Source: Telmatobacter sp. DSM 110680
Lineage (GTDB): Bacteria > Acidobacteriota > Terriglobia > Terriglobales > Acidobacteriaceae
Assembly: GCF_039994875.1 (NCBI RefSeq)
Contig: NZ_CP121196.1
Span: 310,001 to 374,000, forward strand
DNA length: 64,000 nucleotides
Direction of reading: 5' to 3'
A program made the position numbers and the translations under genes. Shown here piece after piece: positions 32,395 through 41,109 of the stretch; the stretch's first letter is position 1; every line of letters begins with the position of its first letter. The notes under the pieces were generated by a model. The model was not told the DNA's origin, ran no database searches, and was given only the letters and a program-made list of their open reading frames with translations.

Positions 32395-34617
32395 TCATTG
32401 GCTGTCGATAACGCACCGAAAGCCCACGGTCCCCGAGCGGTCAATACTCGGCGCCATCAAAAGATACTTGCCATGTTGCGAGAGTTGATAGGCCTGGGGA
32501 AAATACCAGCGCGATCCCTGGGGCTGATAGTGACTGCCGCCACGCAAGACAGCGGCGCGGGTGTGATCGTCGATATACTCATCCGTCCACTGCCACACGT
32601 TGCCGACCATATCCATTACGCCAAAGGGGCTGGCGCCGGCCGGATGAGAGTCCACATCGCTTGCAGCGAGCGCATCTCGTCCTCTATCGGGAAGCGGAAA
32701 ATATCCCTCACTAGAACGGAGGGGCGGGTTCGCGTCTGGCGGAGTTATGGGCAGGAATGGCCAAAGATTGCCCCACGGGTATAGGCGGCCATCTGTGCTT
32801 TGCGCGGCATATTGCCACTCCCATTCATGGGGCAGACGCTTCCCTGCCCACTTCGCATATGCGCGCGCATCTTCGATCGAAATCCAAGTGACGGGTTTCT
32901 TTGCCCATCCATCGGGAAATGTTCCGTTGGTCCAGTCTTTTAGAAAATTGTGATCGTCGACGGGATGGTAGTGCGTTGCATCGAGAAACTTTTTGTACTC
33001 CGCATTTGTAACTGGATATTTATCGATCCAGAAGGCGGGGATGTGGATCTTGTGGTCATGGTAGCGACGGGCTGAGCTTTCCCACGGATATTGAAAGTCG
33101 ACGCCATCGTCGTTCATCCCTTCGATCTCGATGCCATTCACGCGAAAGAGAAAATCTGCCTCCGGAATTTTCACCATTCCTTCGGGAGCCGCGGAAACGT
33201 GTTTCGTTTCGTCGATCGGAACTATTTGCTGAGGAATGGAATGCCATTCATGCGAGAGCTCGCTAAGCGGTTTCTGACTCAAAGCCTGCATTGCGGCAAG
33301 CAACTTCTCCAGCTTTTGATCCGGAGCGTTCACCTCGAGAATGGCGCCGAATCCATTCTTCTCGATTTCGAAAGAAATGACCGACTGGCTGCCTTCGTGC
33401 TCAGGATGTATCTCGACTCCATGCCAGAGATCGAAGTAGCGAGTGTTTGCCTTGTACGGGATCAGCATCTGACGGCCCGCGGAGGTGTATCCGTTACGAT
33501 TAACGATTGTCCATAGCGTCTCTGTCTCGCCCGGCCACTGGCTCGCGAATACTCCAAACTGTTGCATGGGGAAATGCGGTTGCCACCTGGGGCTCGACAG
33601 CAACGATGCGAACGCACGATCAATCATTGCCGTTCGACGCAGAGCTTCTGCATCGCGCGGCGTCATCTGGTTCCAAATGCCCCAGATGTTCTCCCAGCTT
33701 TCAAACCCAATGCCGTTGAAGAATGCTTCCTGCAGATCGTCAGCGTGATCGTGAGCCCAGCGGTTGGAAATGTTTACCATATGCCGGGGTTCCAGCCATT
33801 TGTATCGGCTCACTGAGGGGACAAAGGTGTAATTCCAATATCCCCAGGTCATGCTGTTGTACGCAAGCATTTCGTCTGAGCCGAGTCCGGTCTCGGGTTC
33901 AAGAGCCAGAGGATGATGGAGATTGTCAGAGGCGGTGTGGAAGTTGCGCGGCATTCCGTCGAGCGTGTCGCCGTTGATGCCATCGGCACCCACCGCTGTA
34001 AGTTCACGCGAGATTGCTTCTGCATCGGGTACATCTTCAGCGTGCGTCCCCTGGTCCCACAGCATGATCGGGAAAAAGACGCGAACATTGTGCTTGTGAA
34101 AATCGTCGATCATCTGCTTGACCGCCGCAGTTCCACCGGGAAGATCGCGGAACAGATCGTACTGGCTGCGGCTGTCGATGCCGATATTGGAGTAGGTGTG
34201 CCAGATGAGCACGCTGTCAATTCCGCCATAGCGCTGATTTACGTCGTCGAGATATTGATCGACGGTGTACTTATGCGTTGCAGGGTCATAGAACTTGCGG
34301 TCATGGATCATCATCTGTGGCTGCACAAAGCTGGACTGCGTCCAGAGGAGCGAGGGGTCGCGATAGAGAGTGTCCTCATATCCCACGCGGATAAGCCTCT
34401 CAGCACGCCAGTGCGTTATCTCACGCAGCCATTGGCTCACTTGAAAGCTGGTGCATGTGGATGGCGGTCCGTAGGAATTCCATTGAGGGATGCCCGCACA
34501 GGTCGGCCCAGGGATCTGCTCGCCTGCGGGCTCGACCAGCGTGTCCTGCGCTGCAGCTAACAAGATCAGGCCGAGCAACATACTACCAAGGCAAAGCAAA
34601 CAGCGAACGCGTTTCAC
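32395..34617 (-). CDS. Secreted barrel-type hydrolase fused to a SUMF1/FGE-like domain
   Basis: The GTG at 34617 is preceded by AGGAGG at ideal spacing and starts a signal peptide (VKRVRCLLCLGSMLLGLILL). The N-terminal ~470 residues contain TIM-barrel-like motifs of alpha-galactosidase/GH type: VFFPIMLWDQGTHAEDVPD, VGADGINGDTLDGMP and FNGIGFESWENIWGIWNQMT. From about residue 500 a formylglycine-generating-enzyme-like domain follows (MVKIPEADFLFRVNGIEIEG, FWIDKYPVTNAEYKKFLDAT, GKRLPHEWEWQYAAQ, GNVWQWTDEYIDDHTRAAVL, VGFRCV). The FGE catalytic cysteine pair is not evident, so the module may bind rather than modify. 740 residues. Confidence 0.8.
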   Translation of the reverse strand: MKRVRCLLCLGSMLLGLILLAAAQDTLVEPAGEQIPGPTCAGIPQWNSYGPPSTCTSFQVSQWLREITHWRAERLIRVGYEDTLYRDPSLLWTQSSFVQPQMMIHDRKFYDPATHKYTVDQYLDDVNQRYGGIDSVLIWHTYSNIGIDSRSQYDLFRDLPGGTAAVKQMIDDFHKHNVRVFFPIMLWDQGTHAEDVPDAEAISRELTAVGADGINGDTLDGMPRNFHTASDNLHHPLALEPETGLGSDEMLAYNSMTWGYWNYTFVPSVSRYKWLEPRHMVNISNRWAHDHADDLQEAFFNGIGFESWENIWGIWNQMTPRDAEALRRTAMIDRAFASLLSSPRWQPHFPMQQFGVFASQWPGETETLWTIVNRNGYTSAGRQMLIPYKANTRYFDLWHGVEIHPEHEGSQSVISFEIEKNGFGAILEVNAPDQKLEKLLAAMQALSQKPLSELSHEWHSIPQQIVPIDETKHVSAAPEGMVKIPEADFLFRVNGIEIEGMNDDGVDFQYPWESSARRYHDHKIHIPAFWIDKYPVTNAEYKKFLDATHYHPVDDHNFLKDWTNGTFPDGWAKKPVTWISIEDARAYAKWAGKRLPHEWEWQYAAQSTDGRLYPWGNLWPFLPITPPDANPPLRSSEGYFPLPDRGRDALAASDVDSHPAGASPFGVMDMVGNVWQWTDEYIDDHTRAAVLRGGSHYQPQGSRWYFPQAYQLSQHGKYLLMAPSIDRSGTVGFRCVIDSQ

Positions 34618-34852
34618 GATCGATCCTCCTGAAGCCTGACGGAAGAAAATTATTGACAATGTCCGAAAGCAAGATTCTAGTACCCGCTGCGACATGATTT
34701 GGAATCTTTTATGAACTCGCCGTTCCTGCGACTGAATGCGGTGAGTGCAGAATGTCCACTAAGGGACCGGCGTCGTACCTGATAATTCAGACACACTACG
34801 CAGCGCCTGTTTTGAGATCCGAATTCGTTTGGACTGGTCTGCGTGAGGAGGA

Positions 34853-35842
34853 ATGATGTTTCAGCCCGAGGCGTATGGAATTGCGCTGATGCTGATGGCC
34901 GTGAGCATGATTTGCTGGGGATCGTGGGCTAATACGCAAAAACTGACTGCCGGCTATTCCTTTCAGTTGTTTTACTGGGACTATGTGATTGGGATGATTC
35001 TCGCGACACTGGTGTGGGGGTTTTCTCTTGGGAGTTTAAATGGAGGGGAAACTGCGTTTCTGCCAAACCTCTCACAGGCAAGCCATACCAGCGTCTTGTA
35101 CGCACTAGTCGGCGGAGTCATCTTCAACATCGCGAATATTCTGCTGGTTGCATCTATCGCGATTGCGGGAATGGCAGTGGCATTTCCTGTCGGCATTGGA
35201 CTAGCCCTTGTGGTTGGCGTGATTGTGAATTACATCATTGACCCGCGCGGCAATCCAGTTTTGCTCTTTGGCGGAATGGCATTTGTGGTTGCCGCCATCA
35301 TTGTGGATGCGATCGCCTACAAGCGGCGCGAGGGCAATCGGTCAACCAGTGCCCGAGGTGTGCGGCTCAGCATTGCAAGCGGCATTCTTATGGGCTTGTT
35401 CTACCCGTTTGTCGCGAAGTCTGCCGTCGTGGATCATCCGCTCGGCCCATGCACAGTCGCATTCGTGTTCTCACTGGGCGTTGCCGCATGCGCCATTCCA
35501 GTGAACCTGTGGCTTATGCACAAACCGATCGCAGGCGATGGACCGGTGTTCCTTTCGCAGTATTGGAAGGCCCGCAAGAACTGGCATTTGTGGGGCATCA
35601 TTGGTGGCATGATCTGGAGCACTGGTGCGCTCGCGAATTTCGTCGCATCTCACGCCCATATTGTCGGTCCGGCAATCTCGTATGCGATTGGCCAAGGCGC
35701 CACGATGATTTCCGCGGCTTGGGGCGTATTTATCTGGCGTGAATTTGCGAGTGCGCCATCCAGTTCGCGCAGGTTGATTCCGTTCATGTTTGCATTTTTC
35801 CTGATCGGGTTGACGGCGATTGCCGTTGCGCCCATTTTCTAA
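34853..35842 (+). CDS. GRP-type sugar permease (glucose/ribose porter family)
   Basis: Ten predicted spans in 329 residues, starting ALMLMAVSMICWGSWANTQK, the tryptophan-rich first helix of the family. GVIFNIANILLVASIAIAGM and MAVAFPVGIGLALVVGVIVN follow. The closing region GGMIWSTGALANFVASHAHI resembles ureide/rhamnose/GRP permeases. AGGAGG lies directly before two consecutive ATGs (34853, 34856). Six bases downstream of its stop the ribokinase gene is reached, so uptake and phosphorylation of a pentose or nucleoside-derived ribose is a reasonable reading. Confidence 0.8.
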   Translation: MMFQPEAYGIALMLMAVSMICWGSWANTQKLTAGYSFQLFYWDYVIGMILATLVWGFSLGSLNGGETAFLPNLSQASHTSVLYALVGGVIFNIANILLVASIAIAGMAVAFPVGIGLALVVGVIVNYIIDPRGNPVLLFGGMAFVVAAIIVDAIAYKRREGNRSTSARGVRLSIASGILMGLFYPFVAKSAVVDHPLGPCTVAFVFSLGVAACAIPVNLWLMHKPIAGDGPVFLSQYWKARKNWHLWGIIGGMIWSTGALANFVASHAHIVGPAISYAIGQGATMISAAWGVFIWREFASAPSSSRRLIPFMFAFFLIGLTAIAVAPIF

Positions 35843-35857
35843 TGCCAGGTGCTATCT

Positions 35858-36805
35858 ATGCGGAAATCGATTGTGGTAGTAGGAAGCCTGAATCTTGATC
35901 TTGTGGCGCGCGTGAAGCGACTTCCAAATCCGGGCGAGACGATCATCGGAAAGGACTTTAATACATACGGTGGCGGAAAAGGGGCCAACCAGGCAGTCGC
36001 ACTGGCACGGCTCGGTGCGCCGGTAAAGATGATCGGCAAACTCGGCAGCGATGGTTTTGCAAAACAGCTAAATGATGGACTTAATGATGCCGGCGTAGAC
36101 ACCAGCCTTCTTCAATACACAACGGGCTCATCGGGAACGGCCCTCATCACGACTGCCGAGGATGGCGAGAACACGATCGTGGTAATTCCGGGAGCGAACG
36201 GCGCATTGCTGCCAGAGGATTTGGAGCGCCATCGCGAACAGATTGAACAGGCCGCGATGGTGCTTGGCCAGTTGGAAATTCAAGCAGCAACGACCGAGTG
36301 CCTTGGACGGCTTACGCAAGCCGCGGGCGTACCCTTCATTCTGGACCCCGCTCCGGCGTATTCACTTTCGCAAGACCTATTGCGGAGCGTTACCTGGTTG
36401 ACTCCCAACGAAACGGAAGCCCAGTTATTGCTGGACGCTCACTACCCAGGACGGCAACTAAGTTCGCCGCCGGAAGTAGCCGATCAACTGCTGAAGCTGG
36501 GGGTCAGAAACGTAATTCTCAAGCTCGGAGCCAGGGGCGTATACATGGCGGGCGCAGATGTTGAGAACACGTACGTTGATGGCTTCAAAGTACAGGTGGT
36601 CGACACAACGGCTGCGGGCGATGCATTCAATGGAGCATTTGCCTTTGCTGTCTGCGAGAAGGGAATGGCTCCCCGCGATGCGGCGCACTTCGCGTGTGCT
36701 GTTGCGGCCATATCTGTCACTCGCGCTGGCGCGCAGACCTCGATGCCCAGGCTCGCAGAGTGCGATGCATTTCTCAAGAAGTCAAAACCGAAGTTTCTCG
36801 CCTGA
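35858..36805 (+). CDS. rbsK: Ribokinase
   Basis: PfkB-family kinase converting ribose to ribose-5-phosphate. The 315-residue product begins VVVGSLNLDLVARVKRLPNPGE; the substrate-binding signature FNTYGGGKGANQAVALARLG is near residue 35. The C-terminal ATP/anion-hole signature is DTTAAGDAFNGAFAFAV, with catalytic Asp in the GDAF unit. FILDPAPAYSL and LTPNETEAQLLL are ribokinase-specific. ATG at 35858 is preferred to GTG three codons upstream. Coupled with the GRP permease in one unit. Confidence 0.92.
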   Translation: MRKSIVVVGSLNLDLVARVKRLPNPGETIIGKDFNTYGGGKGANQAVALARLGAPVKMIGKLGSDGFAKQLNDGLNDAGVDTSLLQYTTGSSGTALITTAEDGENTIVVIPGANGALLPEDLERHREQIEQAAMVLGQLEIQAATTECLGRLTQAAGVPFILDPAPAYSLSQDLLRSVTWLTPNETEAQLLLDAHYPGRQLSSPPEVADQLLKLGVRNVILKLGARGVYMAGADVENTYVDGFKVQVVDTTAAGDAFNGAFAFAVCEKGMAPRDAAHFACAVAAISVTRAGAQTSMPRLAECDAFLKKSKPKFLA

Positions 36806-36832
36806 GCCACGAGCAAAGTCCGTTGTGGTCGT

Positions 36833-36995
36833 TCAGACTTTCAGAAGGAATTGATATGGCTGCCGGACTGCGCCTAGTTCGTCGCCGCTTGCTGTGCCAT
36901 CCTGCTCAATAGAAATTTCTTTTACGCCAACCTGTTTCAGCGCGTCGAGCATCTTTTCCAATCTGTTGCCCCTTGGCCCAAAGGCCGTACACATT
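36833..36995 (-). pseudogene. Remnant of a sugar-phosphate isomerase/epimerase C-terminus
   Basis: The minus strand ends at a TGA (36833-36835) preceded by LDALKQVGVKEISIEQDGTA and AVRQPYQFLLKV, the pattern of the final strand and helix of xylose-isomerase-like TIM-barrel proteins. No upstream part of such a gene is found; it merges into the 3' end of the NHL gene at 37018. Most likely a truncated relic, the downstream end of a gene removed by deletion. Confidence 0.35.
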
Positions 36996-37017
36996 TTCCA
37001 AATGATACTGAAGAGGC

Positions 37018-38088
37018 TCAGGCATTTTGTCGAACGAGTTTCGTGACGCGGCCGGTCTGATTCCAGTCGGAGACATAGATGTTGGTTTGCTGATCGATGT
37101 GGCATCCGTGAGCAGCGCTGAAGCAGGCTGCATCAATTGCGCTCGGTTGAAGTTGATAGTTTGCCCACTGCGCCTTTCGAGGGTTGTCCCCGAGAAATGC
37201 GACCGGCGCATTGTCCTTGTCGAGGATCGTGACGCGGCCTTCTAATTCGGAGACTACGGCGAAATCTCCGTGGAAGCTTACCTGGCAGGGTCGGCGCAGA
37301 TGCTGCGTTATCGTTCTCACGAACTTCCCATCAAAATCGAGGTGGCAAAGGCGCCGATTCTCGCGATCGCATACCAACAGAAGCGGCTGATCGTAGCGTG
37401 TGTCGACGGCGAGGCCATGACAGCAGTCGAATAAGCCATCGGTTGCGCCTTTCCCGCCAAACGCCCCGCGGTACTCACCGTTCTTGTCGAAATGGAAGAT
37501 GCGCGAATCGCCGTAACCGTTAGCGATGAGGATGCCGCCATCGGGCCCCGACACTGCAGCAGTCAAGCGCCATTCGTTGGGCGATTTGAAGCCGGCTTGT
37601 AGCGGTGCGGTAATTTTCTGCACCACTGTTCCGTCGGTTTTCATCTTGACGAAGAGCCAGTTCTCTTTCGGAGTCCCCTTCTGCACGGTCGTGTAGAGAT
37701 ACTCTTCGCCACCTTCTTGCGCATGAAAGATTGAATGGACTTCTGGATATTCAGTCGCGATGCTTTTTTTGAAGACACCTTCGGGGGTGTAGATCAGAAT
37801 GCCAGTCTCGCTCTGCGTGCTCACGTACACCTGACCAGTGCTGTCAGTGGCGATGGCGCCGTGCGTGCCTCCGAAACTGAGACCCGCAGGCAAGTGTCCC
37901 CAACCGGAAGCAACTTCATATTTCCATTCGCCGTTGCCGGTTTGGAACCTTGTATCCGTTGCATTCTCAAAATTCTCTGAAATTGCGGCAACCGCGCGTG
38001 GAGCGTCCAGCGTCGCGAGCACTGCAGCTCCTGTGACGGCGAAAAACTTTCGTCTGCTGAGTTTTCCGGCCTTGGGAAATTGGTTCAT
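37018..38088 (-). CDS. Tat-exported NHL-repeat protein
   Basis: A twin-arginine signal is present (LSRRKFFAVTGAAVLATLDA). NHL-type beta-propeller repeats follow: HGAIATDSTGQVYVSTQSET, YTPEGVFKKSIATEY, ILIANGYGDSRIFHFDKNGE, HGLAVDTRYDQPLLLVCDRE, FDGKFVRTITQHL and the last blade CHIDQQTNIYVSDWNQTGRV. 356 residues, about six blades. It is the last gene of the DUF1549/DUF1553-DUF1501-cytochrome operon and overlaps its predecessor by four bases. A binding or scaffold role in the periplasm is likely; no enzyme residues stand out. Confidence 0.8.
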   Translation of the reverse strand: MNQFPKAGKLSRRKFFAVTGAAVLATLDAPRAVAAISENFENATDTRFQTGNGEWKYEVASGWGHLPAGLSFGGTHGAIATDSTGQVYVSTQSETGILIYTPEGVFKKSIATEYPEVHSIFHAQEGGEEYLYTTVQKGTPKENWLFVKMKTDGTVVQKITAPLQAGFKSPNEWRLTAAVSGPDGGILIANGYGDSRIFHFDKNGEYRGAFGGKGATDGLFDCCHGLAVDTRYDQPLLLVCDRENRRLCHLDFDGKFVRTITQHLRRPCQVSFHGDFAVVSELEGRVTILDKDNAPVAFLGDNPRKAQWANYQLQPSAIDAACFSAAHGCHIDQQTNIYVSDWNQTGRVTKLVRQNA

Positions 38089-39527
38089 GGCGTACTCCTC
38101 GCAATGGGCTGCGCTGGTGGCGGAGTTGCGGTGGGCTGGGCGGGCGTGTTGTAGAGGTAAAGGTGTCGCAGGCTCTTCATCGAAGTCAGCGTCTGCACAG
38201 ACTCTGCCGTAACCTGGGTCCCGCTCAGATTGAGATAAGTGAGCTGCGAAAGCGAGGCCAGCTTGCCCAGGCCGTCGCCATTGATGTGAGTTTCTTCAAG
38301 GTGCAGCGCACGCAGATGCATGAATTGCTTCAACGTATCGAAGCTGGCGTTCGTAATTGCCGTGCGCCCTAGCTCTGCCTCAACGATATATGGGGCGAAT
38401 TTCTTAAACTGCGCTAACTTTGCATCGTCGAAACTACTCGCAGCGTCGACGGTGAACAGAATCAATCCGTCCTCGGGTTTGCTGGATACCGGGATAAGCT
38501 TCGCACCCTGTGCCTGTTGCATCTGTCGAATCTCAGGCATCAGCGCGCTGTAGTCCGCTACAGGCTGCGGCGGCAACGCCGGGCGATCGTCGGTGGTCGA
38601 GATCCCGGCTAGAGTGCCAACTGTCGGTGAAGCGCCTTGCTGAATCCAGGCCTTGATCAAGGCGATCTCTTCGGCGCGTAGTGGCGTCCTGCCCTCAGCT
38701 GGCATGAACTGCTTGTGGTCGGGCGCAAGTGTTATTCGCTGCAGCAGCATGCTCTTCTCCGGATCGCCCGCAATAACTACCGGACCATCTTTCCCGCCCT
38801 TCATTAAAAGGTCGAACGAGTCCAGCCGCAGCCCCCCGTTGCTTTTTGCCGCGCCGTGGCAGGTGGCACAGTTCGAGTCGAAGATTGGGTTGATGTGCAT
38901 GGCGTAGAAAGATGATGGGGAAATCGTGGTGCTCGCTAGAGTGAGTCTTTTAAGAGTCGGTGGCATGTACTCAGTCAGGTAGTTGCTGCCGTGCGTGATG
39001 GAGCCGCCCTGATCTGCAGTCCAGAGCAAAAGCGGGATCATGCATGCCAACAGCGCTGGATAAACGACGGGACCATCGTGCCCGATCCACCAGGGACGCA
39101 CAAGAATACAAGCGAGCAAACCAATTGTCAGAGCTATTCCGCCTGTCATATGCCGCGTCACCAGTGTGCCTGTGTTGCCGCCGCCATAGGCAAGCAGCAT
39201 TCCCAAAGTGAGCGCGAGAATGGCGCTGGCAAATGCAAGCACAAGCACGAAACCCGCGGCCTCGCGAAGGGCGGGACGGAATGCCCCGGCAATTTCAAGC
39301 ACCGGAACCAGCAACAGCAGTGCAATGGGCAGATGTACGGCAAGCGGATGAAAGCGGCCTAGAAACTGCTGCCAGTCCGCATGTGGTTTGCCATCAAGCT
39401 TGATGAGCCACGGAAGCAAAGCGAGGCTCACGCTGAATCCAAGCGAAGCCATCCACGCGATTCGCGTCGTCTTTCTGTCCGGCAAAAGCTTGCGTGATGT
39501 CACCGCTGGCCGATCCTGAGTTTTCAC
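38085..39527 (-). CDS. DUF2231-like membrane protein with planctomycete-type cytochrome c and leucine-rich repeats
   Basis: Three parts in 480 residues: an N-terminal membrane region (FHPLAVHLPIALLLLVPVLE, LVLAFASAILALTLGMLLAY, MTGGIALTIGLLACILV) of DUF2231 type; a PSCyt1-like c-haem domain with CATCH at about residue 220 (NPIFDSNCATCHGAAKSNGG) and FMPAEGRTPLRAEEIALIKA; and a C-terminal set of leucine-rich repeats (KKFAPYIVEAELGRTAITNA, LRALHLEETHINGDGLG, LTYLNLSGTQVTAESVQTL, LRHLYLYNTPAQ). A 4-base overlap is seen at both ends. The haem domain faces the periplasm. Confidence 0.85.
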   Translation of the reverse strand: MKTQDRPAVTSRKLLPDRKTTRIAWMASLGFSVSLALLPWLIKLDGKPHADWQQFLGRFHPLAVHLPIALLLLVPVLEIAGAFRPALREAAGFVLVLAFASAILALTLGMLLAYGGGNTGTLVTRHMTGGIALTIGLLACILVRPWWIGHDGPVVYPALLACMIPLLLWTADQGGSITHGSNYLTEYMPPTLKRLTLASTTISPSSFYAMHINPIFDSNCATCHGAAKSNGGLRLDSFDLLMKGGKDGPVVIAGDPEKSMLLQRITLAPDHKQFMPAEGRTPLRAEEIALIKAWIQQGASPTVGTLAGISTTDDRPALPPQPVADYSALMPEIRQMQQAQGAKLIPVSSKPEDGLILFTVDAASSFDDAKLAQFKKFAPYIVEAELGRTAITNASFDTLKQFMHLRALHLEETHINGDGLGKLASLSQLTYLNLSGTQVTAESVQTLTSMKSLRHLYLYNTPAQPTATPPPAQPIARSTP

Positions 39528-41074
39528 GCAAGCAGGCCCTTAACTACTTCGGCCGGGACCGGTCCCGTCAACTTCTGGTCGAGGCCTTGGAAGTTGTACG
39601 TCAGCTTGTTGTGGTCGATGCCGAGACAGTGAAGAATCGTCGCATTGAAGTCACGCACAGTCACAGGATCTTTGACCACGTTGTAGCTGTAATCGTCGGT
39701 TTCGCCATAGGTGATGCCAGCGCGGACGCCCCCGCCCGTCATCCAGGTAGTGAAGCAGCGCGGATGATGATCGCGACCGTAGTTTTCTTTGGAGAGGCCG
39801 CCCTGGCTGTAAACGGTGCGGCCAAATTCTCCGGCCCAGATCACCAGCGTGTCATCCAGCATTCCTCGCTGCTTGAGATCAGTGACGAGCGCGTAGCATC
39901 CGCGATCTGTCTCCGCGCTAATGATGGGAAGAATACCGGTCACGTTATCGTGCATATCCCAACCGCGCTTATATACCTGCGTAAAGCGTACGCCTCGTTC
40001 GGCCATGCGGCGCGCCATGAGGCAGTTGTAGGCGAAGGTACCGGGATCTTTTGCTTCCTCTCCGTACAGATCCCAAGTCGACTTCGGTTCCTTGCTCAGA
40101 TCGGCGAGCTCTGGAACGGATGTCTGCATTCGATATGCCATTTCGTACTGGGCGATGCGCGCATGAGTTTCAGGATCGCCGAGTTCATCGAACGTCTGGC
40201 GATTAATCTCATTCACCGCGTCGAGCATATTGCGGCGAACCTCGCGGTCTACTCCGTTGGGATCGGTAAGATACAGAACGGGATCGCCCGCAGAACGCAG
40301 ACCAACACCCGCATACTCCGAGGAAAGAAAGCCGCTGCTCCACAGACGCGACGAAACAGGCTGGTTGTTCTCTTTCGTATTCAGCTTGGTCTGCAGGACC
40401 ATGAACGTGGGAAGGTTGTCGTTCATGCTGCCCAACCCGTACGACAGCCACGATCCCATGCACGGCTTTCCGGCATTCATGTTGCCGGTATTCATCAGCA
40501 TGATGGCGGGCTCGTGATTAATGGCTTCAGTATTGGTCGATTTGATAATCGCGATGTCATCGACGATGCGCCCCGTATAAGGGAGCAGGTCACTCACCCA
40601 TGTGCCGGTCTTGCCGTAGCGCTTGAAGTTCCAATGTGAAGGAGCGATGGGAAAGCGTGCCTGACCGGCGGTCATGCCCGTCAGTTGCTGGGCGCCGCGC
40701 ACGGAGTCGGGAATGTCCTTGTCGTAAAGATCGTTGAGATGCGGCTTGTAATCGAGCAGATCAACCTGCGATGGACCTCCGGACATAAACAGATAGATCG
40801 CGCGCTTTGCTTTCGGAGCGAAGTGCGGGAGCCTCAAACGTTCTACGGACTGCGATCCAGATTGACCATTCGCCGCTGAATGAGTATCTCCGCGCAGAGC
40901 GCGATCTCCGAGCAGGCTGGCGATGGCCGCCCACCCCAAAACCTTTCCAGTGCGACCGAGGAAATGCCGGCGCGTCTGCAACGTTGCCCACTCCCTTTTC
41001 AATTCGGAAGGAACCGGGAGACTCATAACGTCGTGTTCGTGCTCTGTGTCCGTACAAAGCGGATGTTGTTTCAT
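39524..41074 (-). CDS. DUF1501 (sulfatase-fold) secreted protein
   Basis: The 516-residue product belongs to DUF1501, an alkaline-phosphatase/sulfatase-fold family exported by the Tat route: TRRHFLGRTGKVLGWAAIAS near residue 36 contains the twin-arginine-like RRHFLG. Family blocks are AIYLFMSGGPSQVDLLDYKP, INHEPAIMLMNTGNMNAGKP, MGSWLSYGLGS, VIWAGEFGRTVYSQGG and GRDHHPRCFTTWMTGGGVRA. It always occurs next to DUF1553-type genes, as here. Substrate unknown. Length is typical. Confidence 0.92.
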   Translation of the reverse strand: MKQHPLCTDTEHEHDVMSLPVPSELKREWATLQTRRHFLGRTGKVLGWAAIASLLGDRALRGDTHSAANGQSGSQSVERLRLPHFAPKAKRAIYLFMSGGPSQVDLLDYKPHLNDLYDKDIPDSVRGAQQLTGMTAGQARFPIAPSHWNFKRYGKTGTWVSDLLPYTGRIVDDIAIIKSTNTEAINHEPAIMLMNTGNMNAGKPCMGSWLSYGLGSMNDNLPTFMVLQTKLNTKENNQPVSSRLWSSGFLSSEYAGVGLRSAGDPVLYLTDPNGVDREVRRNMLDAVNEINRQTFDELGDPETHARIAQYEMAYRMQTSVPELADLSKEPKSTWDLYGEEAKDPGTFAYNCLMARRMAERGVRFTQVYKRGWDMHDNVTGILPIISAETDRGCYALVTDLKQRGMLDDTLVIWAGEFGRTVYSQGGLSKENYGRDHHPRCFTTWMTGGGVRAGITYGETDDYSYNVVKDPVTVRDFNATILHCLGIDHNKLTYNFQGLDQKLTGPVPAEVVKGLLA

Positions 41075-41109
41075 TCCATCTTCCTCACTACTTCGTTACT
41101 GTCCCGTCA

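Noticed and set aside
39494..40639. A 381-codon plus-strand open frame opposite the DUF1501 gene
   Set aside because: Shadow of a well recognised gene with no features of its own.
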